From Macrococcus epidermidis (GTDB lineage Bacteria > Bacillota > Bacilli > Staphylococcales > Staphylococcaceae): a DNA stretch of 58,300 nt. Below, piece by piece: positions 52,306 through 58,300 of this stretch. The position numbers and the translations under genes were made by a program. Positions within the stretch are counted from its first letter, which is position 1, and each line of letters starts with the position of its first letter. The DNA lies in NCBI RefSeq assembly GCF_003259695.1, contig NZ_PZJH01000009.1, positions 1 to 58,300 of the forward strand, read 5' to 3'. The notes under the pieces were generated by a model. The model had not been told where the DNA came from, searched no databases, and was given only the letters and a program-made list of their open reading frames with translations.

Positions 52306-53124
52306 ATGAAGTTGCTAACACTAAATACGCATAGTTGGTTAGAAGAACATCAAGAAGCTAAGATTGATCAAATTGTAGCACAAATCATAAAAGCAGATTA
52401 TGATGTCATTGCATTACAAGAAGTGAATCAATTAATTGAGAATACGAACGTCGTATCTGATCAAAATTATTGCCTAGGTAATGATAACATTAACATAAAA
52501 GATGATAACTTCGCTTATATCATCGTGAATAAATTAAGAGCCCAAGGTCATAATTATTACTTTAGCTACGCGATGAGTCATATCGGTTATGATAAATATG
52601 AAGAAGGCAGTGCGATACTATCAAAACAACCAATCAAACCATATTCAGAATTTGTTTCAATAGATCAATCTCCTGATAACTATCGTTCAAGAAAAATATT
52701 ATTTGGTGAAACTCAAGTGAACAGGAAATCAATTGTTGTGGCAAGTTGTCATTTCTCTTGGTGGGTAAATAATCAGGATGGATTTAGTTATGAATGGATG
52801 AATACAAAGCGTATATTAGAACAATATAATCAACCATTGATTGTTATGGGTGACTTTAATAACCCAGAAGGTACAGAAGGCTATGACTTCGTATTAGACA
52901 ACAGCGATTTACTAGATACGTATACAAAAGCTGAAGTTAAATACGGCCATCATACAATTGAGAAGAATATCGCAGGATGGGAGAACAATGGCGGAAAGTT
53001 ACGCATTGATTTCATTTTTGCGAGCAATGAATTTAAAGTGCAATCGAGTAAGACAGTATTTGATGGTGTGAATGCACCGATTGTTAGTGACCACTTTGGC
53101 GTTGAAGTTGAAATCACAGAATAG
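52306..53124 (+). CDS. mapP: Endonuclease/exonuclease/phosphatase-fold enzyme, likely maltose 6'-phosphate phosphatase
   Basis: A 272-residue EEP-family protein: MKLLTLNTHSW (metal-binding Asn), VIALQEVNQ (Glu), VASCHFSWW, MGDFNNPEG (Asp/Asn), RIDFIFAS and SDHFGVEVE (Asp-His). MapP of Enterococcus faecalis is an EEP enzyme that removes phosphate from maltose 6'-phosphate inside the cell; position right after a MalT-type PTS gene supports the same role. The ATG at 52306 has AAAGGAGAG upstream. Confidence 0.8.
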   Translation: MKLLTLNTHSWLEEHQEAKIDQIVAQIIKADYDVIALQEVNQLIENTNVVSDQNYCLGNDNINIKDDNFAYIIVNKLRAQGHNYYFSYAMSHIGYDKYEEGSAILSKQPIKPYSEFVSIDQSPDNYRSRKILFGETQVNRKSIVVASCHFSWWVNNQDGFSYEWMNTKRILEQYNQPLIVMGDFNNPEGTEGYDFVLDNSDLLDTYTKAEVKYGHHTIEKNIAGWENNGGKLRIDFIFASNEFKVQSSKTVFDGVNAPIVSDHFGVEVEITE

Positions 53125-53210
53125 TCATATATTCTCTATATTTAAAGTTGTTTGCAGGTAGGAATTGCAATATGCTTTAAGTATAGAGATTTTTTATGAG
53201 GAGGATGATG

Positions 53211-53573
53211 ATGAAAAAATTAATGTTAATCACAGGTGCAATCTTAGTTGCAGTATTTATGGGATTTGCTTTATTTATGAATCAAGGTGGCGGAGAAGAT
53301 AAGTTGAAACGTGACTTTACGCCGGCTGAAGAGAAGATAATGAAAGACAACGTTTATGATGCAGAAAAGTTGAAAGCATTTGACGGTAAAGACGGACATA
53401 AATCTTATGTCGCTGTTGATGGTGTTGTATATGATGTCAGTGACGTTGAAATGTGGAAAGGCGGAAAGCATAACGGTTTAGAAGCAGGTAAAGATTTAAC
53501 AGAGGGATTCAAATCATCACCTCATAGTGGAGGATTCCTAAAAGAACTTAAAGTTGTAGGATCATATAAGTAA
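53211..53573 (+). CDS. Membrane-anchored cytochrome b5-like protein
   Basis: A 120-residue protein with an N-terminal membrane helix (about 4-24) and an outward cytochrome b5-like domain: KAFDGKDGHKSYVAVDGVVYDVSDVEMWKGGKHNG and SSPHSGGFLKELKVVGSY. The two His of KHNG and SPHSG fit heme ligands. It could carry electrons or heme at the cell surface. Several ATGs (53196-53211) are in frame; the one at 53211 suits GAGGAGG at 53198-53204. Confidence 0.82.
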   Translation: MKKLMLITGAILVAVFMGFALFMNQGGGEDKLKRDFTPAEEKIMKDNVYDAEKLKAFDGKDGHKSYVAVDGVVYDVSDVEMWKGGKHNGLEAGKDLTEGFKSSPHSGGFLKELKVVGSYK

Positions 53574-53580
53574 GTGCGAG

Positions 53581-53607
53581 ACACCTCAGGAATGAGGTGT
53601 TTTTTTG
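53581..53607 (+). terminator. Intrinsic terminator
   Basis: ACACCTC pairs with GAGGTGT around AGGAAT, followed by TTTTTTT. Confidence 0.85.
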
Positions 53608-53617
53608 TTTATGTAGT

Positions 53618-53650
53618 TTGGGGCGATTCAAACAAGGAACCGACCCAAAA
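53618..53650. repeat. Single diverged copy of the 41-bp repeat
   Basis: TTGGGGCGATTC at 53618-53629 is identical to 58122-58133, and the next part (GGAACCGACCCAAA) resembles GAAGAACCGTGCCAAA of the array at the right end of the window. Confidence 0.7.
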
Positions 53651-53731
53651 TAATACGTCATCATCCTAAATCCTCAACTTACACGCCACATTTATGTCAT
53701 AATAATAAAAAACGACGGTGGTGGTGAGATG

Positions 53732-54406
53732 ATGAAGGTTTTGATTGTAGAGGATGATTTGGTCATCGGGAAGATGATCGCTGAGGAACTGAAGAAATGG
53801 CAGCTAAAACCTATCTTAATAGAAGATTTTAATCACGTGATGGATGCTTTCAACACAAATGCACCAGAACTTGTACTACTCGATATTAATTTACCAGCAT
53901 TCAATGGTTATCACTGGTGTCAGGAGATTCGTAAAGTTTCTACTGTTCCAATAATTTTCATTAGTTCTCGTAATGATAGTATGGATCAAGTGATGGCGAT
54001 GCAGATGGGTGCTGATGATTTCATTGAAAAGCCGTTTAATATGACGGTCACGATTACTAAGATTCAAGCGCTATTACGCAGAACATATGATTTCACTACT
54101 CAAGTAAATAATTTAACTGTAAGTGCGTGTGAACTTCTACTAGAATCGGCAAAACTCAAATATAATGATGAAACTATTGACCTCACACACACAGAACTTC
54201 AAATCATACATGCTTTATTCCAGAATAAAGGGAAGTTTGTCAGCCGTCATACATTAATCGAAAAATGTTGGGAGTCAGAGCATTTCATTGATGATAATAC
54301 CCTTGCAGTGAATATGACGCGATTACGCAAAAAGCTTCAAAAGATTGACCTTCATGATTTTATTGAAACGAAGAAAAATGTCGGATACCGTGTAGGTGAT
54401 GTATGA
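53732..54406 (+). CDS. bceR: Bce-type response regulator (BraR/BceR-like)
   Basis: A 224-residue OmpR-family response regulator: VLIVEDD at the start, phospho-acceptor Asp51 in LLDINLP, SSRNDSMDQVMAMQMGADDFIEKPF, and a C-terminal winged helix (CELLLESAKLKYNDETIDLTHTELQIIHAL-type start, GYRVGDV end). It pairs with the kinase gene that overlaps by four bases (ATGA). An ATG at 53729 is also possible. It should activate the ABC genes at 55388. Confidence 0.9.
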   Translation: MKVLIVEDDLVIGKMIAEELKKWQLKPILIEDFNHVMDAFNTNAPELVLLDINLPAFNGYHWCQEIRKVSTVPIIFISSRNDSMDQVMAMQMGADDFIEKPFNMTVTITKIQALLRRTYDFTTQVNNLTVSACELLLESAKLKYNDETIDLTHTELQIIHALFQNKGKFVSRHTLIEKCWESEHFIDDNTLAVNMTRLRKKLQKIDLHDFIETKKNVGYRVGDV

Positions 54407-55284
54407 GTTTCTTTAAAACGATTCAACGTGAAATTTATATTGTTGTTTTAATATGCACATTATTCTTATTTATTTTATGGATGTATGATGTACCATTTCA
54501 AGCGTATCTTTTAAGTGTATGTATCGTATTATTTATTTCATTGCTATATTGGATAATTCAATATATGAACTTTAAAAAAGAGCGTACGCTATTTGAAGAA
54601 AATGAACTGTTAAAGCATGAAAATCATAGGCTGCGCAATGATTTTATCAACTATCAAAGTGAAGTAGAGTCATATTTCTTAATGTGGGTGCATCAAATAA
54701 AGACACCGATTACGGCATCGAAACTATTACTTGAAGATCCGGATGAACAAGTGATATCTCAAGTTCGTAATGAAGTGCTGCAAATTGATAACTATACCAA
54801 TCTTGCACTCAACTATTTGAAACTAATGAACCAGAAGACGGATATGGTATTTATGGAAGTGAGTATCGATGAACTTGTTCGTCCGCTTATCAAACGTTAT
54901 GCCATTCAGTTTATTCATTATCAAACAAAGTTGCATTACGACAAGAGTGAAGCCTTAATCTTAACAGATGCAAAGTGGGCTTCTATCATGATAGAGCAAA
55001 TTTTGAACAATGCTTTAAAATATGCGCGTGGAAAAGAAGTATGGATTACGTTTGATGAAACGACAAAGACATTATCCGTCCGAGACAACGGTATCGGCAT
55101 TAATGCGAGTGATTTACCGAGAATATTTGAGAAAGGTTTCTCTGGATACAACGGTAGGTTGAGTGAGAAATCGAGTGGGATTGGTTTATATATCGTCAGC
55201 ACAATCTCTAAACGATTAGGTCATAAAATCAATGTTATATCTACAATAAACGAAGGTTCGACATTCACGATTCAATTTAAATAA
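54403..55284 (+). CDS. bceS: Intramembrane-sensing histidine kinase (BraS/BceS-like)
   Basis: A 293-residue kinase with two membrane helices joined by a very short loop (about 12-28 and 34-54), so no extracellular sensor, then a DHp helix with His97 in WVHQIKTPI and an ATPase domain with NALKYARG (N box), RDNGIGI and GIGLYI. Such kinases sense through the partner ABC permease, which detects peptide antibiotics by flux. Confidence 0.9.
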   Translation: MSFFKTIQREIYIVVLICTLFLFILWMYDVPFQAYLLSVCIVLFISLLYWIIQYMNFKKERTLFEENELLKHENHRLRNDFINYQSEVESYFLMWVHQIKTPITASKLLLEDPDEQVISQVRNEVLQIDNYTNLALNYLKLMNQKTDMVFMEVSIDELVRPLIKRYAIQFIHYQTKLHYDKSEALILTDAKWASIMIEQILNNALKYARGKEVWITFDETTKTLSVRDNGIGINASDLPRIFEKGFSGYNGRLSEKSSGIGLYIVSTISKRLGHKINVISTINEGSTFTIQFK

Positions 55285-55299
55285 CTCCAATCTTTCATT

Positions 55300-55348
55300 T
55301 TTGTAAGATTAACGGCTGTCTTTGTAAGAATAAATAAAGGCAGCCGTT
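55300..55348 (+). promoter_or_regulatory. Direct repeats and hairpin before the ABC genes
   Basis: TTTGTAAGA occurs at 55300-55308 and 55321-55329 (21-bp period, two turns), a likely BceR-type binding site. A stem of AACGGCTG (55311-55318) with CAGCCGTT (55341-55348) overlaps it; no T run follows, so it is not a normal terminator. Confidence 0.5.
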
Positions 55349-55387
55349 TCAATTAGCACGTAAGATAAAGGTAACAACAAACAAGGA

Positions 55388-56146
55388 GTGAACGTAATGT
55401 TACTTAATATAAAAAATGTTAAAAAAGTATTCGGTAGAGGTGCCAATCAAACAGTTGCTTTAAAAGATATGAATTTCTCAATTAATGAAGGTGAGTTTGT
55501 TGCAATAATGGGTGAGTCAGGTTCTGGGAAATCGACATTGTTAAATATCATCGCAACATTCGATACACCAACTGAAGGATCTGTAACAATCGGTGGACAA
55601 GATTTAAGTATGCTAAAGAATAAAGAAGTTGCAAAGTTTCGTCGTGATACTTTAGGATTCGTATTCCAGGATTTCAATGTATTACATACGATGAGTAATG
55701 CGGATAATATTTTAATGCCGCTAGTACTTTCAAATATGAAACCTGATATCATGCACGAACGTCTTGCAAGTCTAGCACCGAAACTTGGTATTACAGATCA
55801 TTTAAAGAAGTTTCCGAATCAAATTTCTGGTGGTCAGCAACAACGTGTTGCAATAGCTAGAGCATTGATTTCAGATCCTAACTTATTACTCGCTGATGAA
55901 CCAACCGGTGCTTTAGATTCTAAGACGTCAACGGACATTATGGAGTTATTTCAGGACATTAATAAAGACAATCAAACGATTCTTATGGTTACTCACTCTG
56001 CAAGGGATGCTGCGTATGCGAGTCGTGTTGTATTTATTAAAGACGGTATTTTATATCATGAAATATACCGAGGAGATGAATCGCAAAACGAATTCCAGAA
56101 ACGCATTTCTGACAGTCTATCAATGCTATCAGAAAGAGGTGAGTAG
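55388..56146 (+). CDS. bceA: Bce-type ABC ATPase (VraD/BceA-like)
   Basis: A 252-residue ATPase: Walker A GESGSGKST (about 41-49), Q-loop VFQDFNVLH, signature ISGGQQQRV, Walker B LLLADEPTGALD, H-loop VTHSARDA. The QDFN..HTMS..DNI and DEPTGALDSKTS text is typical of peptide-antibiotic resistance transporters. A preferred start could also be the second Met (MLLNIKNV, 55397). Followed at once by the permease gene. Confidence 0.9.
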   Translation: MNVMLLNIKNVKKVFGRGANQTVALKDMNFSINEGEFVAIMGESGSGKSTLLNIIATFDTPTEGSVTIGGQDLSMLKNKEVAKFRRDTLGFVFQDFNVLHTMSNADNILMPLVLSNMKPDIMHERLASLAPKLGITDHLKKFPNQISGGQQQRVAIARALISDPNLLLADEPTGALDSKTSTDIMELFQDINKDNQTILMVTHSARDAAYASRVVFIKDGILYHEIYRGDESQNEFQKRISDSLSMLSERGE

Positions 56147-56147
56147 C

Positions 56148-58118
56148 ATGATGCAATTATTATTCAAGCTAGTAATGAAGAACTTTAAAGCATTAAGACA
56201 AATATTTATACCATTTTTATTAGCAACAAGCGTTATGATGGGATTACAGTATATTATGCTGTCGATGATAAATAATGATTATATCCAAAAGCGGCATGCT
56301 GACTTACCGCAGTTGCTTGTATATTCAAACATCCTGGTTGGTTTATTAACGGTTGTGTTTATCATTTATGCGAATCGCTTCGTTATGAAACAACGTCGAC
56401 AGGAGTTCGCATTAAATATGATACTTGGGTTAGAAAAGCGTCATATAAGATTGATGTTATGGTTCGAAGCAATCATACAATTTGTAGTTATCAGTGTTAT
56501 TAGTATCATTGGTGGTTATTTATTTGGAAACCTGATCTTCCTGATGTTAAATAAATTAGTTAAGACAAAAGGAATGTCACTGATGAACTATCCATTTGAT
56601 TTCAAAGCAGCAGCTATTACGCTATTCATCATGGCAATCACTTTATGTATATTGTTTATAATAAATAACATTACACTTACGATGCAAAGTCCAACACAAT
56701 TAATGCGCACTCGACTTGCTGGTGAGAGGACAACGCCGAAATGGAAGCTTGCAGTGCTGTTCATCATCGGGATTTCTACTTTAGGTTATGGTTATTATTT
56801 AGCACTGGATGTAAAAGGTGTACTAGATTCTCTTCAATCTATATTTTTTGCAGTACTACTTGTAGGTGTTGGAACATATTGTTTATTCATGTCGTTAACT
56901 ATAATTGTGTTGCAGTTGTTGAAAAGAAATAAGAATATTTATTATAAGCCTAATCAATTTTTTTCGATTTCTGGATTATTATCGCGTATGAAATCTAATG
57001 CGGTAGGACTTGCTAGTATTACAATGCTTATGACGTTTTTAATGGTGACGCTCGGGATGTCACTTTCTGCATATCGTGGTATTGAAGCACAAGTTGCAGG
57101 TAGTATGACCCAACAATACGAAATTAATTTATATGGGGATCAGAAAAAACAAGTTAAAAATATCCAGCAAGATATCAGTAAAATTGCTGACGTTGATAAA
57201 TTTAGGTATAGTGAACTGTCATTCTTCCCAATTATTAAAGATGGCCATAAATTAGTACCGATAAATGATCAGGTTGGACTTAAGTTAAAAGGTAAAGATA
57301 TGACGTATGTTGTACTTACAACTGAAAAAGACCATAATATTGCACGAGACGAGCAAGTTTCAGTAAAAGACGGTGAAATCATTGTCAGTACAAACGCAGA
57401 TAGATTTAGTCATGATAAAACGTTAAAGATTATGGGTAAAGAGGTAAAAGTACAGATAGAGTCTGAAAATTATATCGGCAATCAAGTTGCTATTGATGCG
57501 ATGTATATTATTGTTAAAGATAAAGCTCAATTTGATGCATACAGAAGTTATTTTAAATCATTGAATAATCAAACAAACAAAATAGAAGTTCCAGAAGCGA
57601 GTGGAACACTTGGTTTTAACGTGGATGCACATGAAACAACTTTAAAGAAAGCTATTCCAAAGCTTCAGAAGAAATATGGCATACGTATTGAAAATAAAGA
57701 AGATGTTCAAAAAACAATTTATGAGTTAAATGGAGGATTAATATTTATCGGTATTGTCGTATCAATTACGTTACTTACAGGTGTGTTCTTAGTGCTATAC
57801 TACAAACAACTATCTGAAGGATATGAAGACAAACGCAACTACGACATTATGCAAAAAGTAGGATTACCACAAGAATTGATTAAGAAGACGATTAACAAAC
57901 AGATTATCTGGATTTTCGGTTTACCGATTATTATTACTGTTATTCATACGCTGTTTGCGACGAAAATTATATTTAATTTACTTGGTGTATTAGGTATTCG
58001 TGATAAAGCGATGTTCTTTTCAAGTTATGGTATTGTAATGCTCGTAATTATGGTCGTTTACGGTATCATGTATCTGATTACATCGAGAACATATTATAAA
58101 ATTGTTAATGAGAAATAA
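56148..58118 (+). CDS. bceB: Bce-type ABC permease (VraE/BceB-like)
   Basis: A 656-residue FtsX-superfamily permease with ten expected helices and a large extracellular domain (about 320-520) between helices seven and eight, the layout of BceB/VraE/VraG. The domain contacts the peptide and relays a signal to the kinase. The start is at 56148 or 56151 behind AAAGAGGTGAG; the open frame extends upstream into bceA but that part is not translated. bceA stops at 56146. Confidence 0.88.
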   Translation: MMQLLFKLVMKNFKALRQIFIPFLLATSVMMGLQYIMLSMINNDYIQKRHADLPQLLVYSNILVGLLTVVFIIYANRFVMKQRRQEFALNMILGLEKRHIRLMLWFEAIIQFVVISVISIIGGYLFGNLIFLMLNKLVKTKGMSLMNYPFDFKAAAITLFIMAITLCILFIINNITLTMQSPTQLMRTRLAGERTTPKWKLAVLFIIGISTLGYGYYLALDVKGVLDSLQSIFFAVLLVGVGTYCLFMSLTIIVLQLLKRNKNIYYKPNQFFSISGLLSRMKSNAVGLASITMLMTFLMVTLGMSLSAYRGIEAQVAGSMTQQYEINLYGDQKKQVKNIQQDISKIADVDKFRYSELSFFPIIKDGHKLVPINDQVGLKLKGKDMTYVVLTTEKDHNIARDEQVSVKDGEIIVSTNADRFSHDKTLKIMGKEVKVQIESENYIGNQVAIDAMYIIVKDKAQFDAYRSYFKSLNNQTNKIEVPEASGTLGFNVDAHETTLKKAIPKLQKKYGIRIENKEDVQKTIYELNGGLIFIGIVVSITLLTGVFLVLYYKQLSEGYEDKRNYDIMQKVGLPQELIKKTINKQIIWIFGLPIIITVIHTLFATKIIFNLLGVLGIRDKAMFFSSYGIVMLVIMVVYGIMYLITSRTYYKIVNEK

Positions 58119-58121
58119 AAA

Positions 58122-58300
58122 TTGGGGCGATTCTAATGAAGAACCGTGCCAAATCAAGCGAAATGGCCCGATTTTGATGAAGAACCGTGCCAAACAAAGC
58201 AAAATGGCCCGATTCCAAAGAAGAACCGTGCCAAACAAAGCAAAATGGCCCGATTCCAAAGAAGAACCGTGCCAAACAAAGCAAAATGGCCCGAATTCCA
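58122..58300. repeat. 41-bp tandem repeat array, runs off the window
   Basis: Copies begin at 58126, 58167, 58208, 58249 and 58290, exactly 41 bases apart. Units carry GATT...GAAGAACCGTGCCAAA...AAATGGCCC. The middle copies are almost identical. The array starts five bases after the bceB stop and is cut by the window end. Confidence 0.9.

Noticed and set aside
58020-58259. 79-codon minus-strand ORF near the right end
   Set aside because: Its N-terminal part is a translation of the 41-bp repeat and the rest is antisense to bceB; a shadow.

Overview
The window is a low-GC chromosomal segment of a Firmicute, most likely a member of the Staphylococcaceae. Support comes from two IsaB-family antigens, a CsoR-CopA-CopZ copper operon, a BraRS/VraDE-like (Bce-type) antimicrobial peptide module, a YrhE/FdhA-type formate dehydrogenase with its DUF1641 partner, and TcyP. 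Several genes look unlike classical Staphylococcus aureus (MalT/MapP maltose route, a Flp-type operon, a T-box controlled ArgRS of a non-staphylococcal subtype), so Macrococcus or a close relative is my best guess; this is inference, since no 16S or tRNA gene is present. I saw no insertion sequence, prophage, CRISPR array or rRNA/tRNA gene.

Layout. 0-8 kb: two related small membrane proteins (STM3941-like) with a TPM-domain protein, a sortase-anchored coiled-coil protein, a DoxX-like protein, then formate dehydrogenase and DUF1641 on the minus strand. 8-11.2 kb: a phospholipid operon (CDP-alcohol phosphatidyltransferase, CDP-diglyceride synthase, PlsC) whose ribosome-binding site and start codon are tandemly duplicated. 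11.2-15.8 kb: redox genes (PaiB-like, thioredoxin, Rrf2 regulator with a clear operator, OYE-type reductase, acetyltransferase, quinone reductase) mixed with three gene remnants. 15.8-21.8 kb: HrtAB-like ABC exporter with a CHY zinc-finger protein, a sulfide:quinone reductase-like protein missing one redox cysteine, an IsaB protein and an ABC exporter.

21.9-26.5 kb: a run of P-type ATPase (CPG motif), heavy-metal domain protein, Crp/Fnr regulator, SulP transporter and UspA; a perfect FNR-type box (TTGAT-N4-ATCAA) precedes it, matching the Flp operons of lactic acid bacteria in content. 26.5-29.5 kb: csoR-copA-copZ with two CsoR operators. 29.6-36.1 kb: an orphan sugar-type ABC ATPase, a second IsaB protein, a membrane-anchored MutS-like ATPase, and a compact uncharacterised locus (NIPSNAP, DeoR regulator, two DUF218 proteins, GNAT) with tandem direct repeats in its divergent promoter region. 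36.1-46.3 kb: TcyP, an HD hydrolase/methyltransferase/unknown operon, and housekeeping-type single genes, plus a 51-bp tandem repeat array before a threonine aldolase.

46.4-48.4 kb: a T-box leader and an argS gene broken by a frameshift. 48.4-53.6 kb: YbaN protein, then divergent malR and malT-mapP sharing two identical operators, and a secreted cytochrome b5-like protein. 53.7-58.1 kb: Bce-type response regulator, kinase, ABC ATPase and permease, bracketed by copies of a 41-bp repeat that forms a tandem array at the right end of the window. The best candidates for undescribed biology are the DUF218/DeoR/NIPSNAP locus, the duplicated translation start of the phospholipid operon, the cysteine-deficient SQR relative, and the T-box/argS pseudogene.
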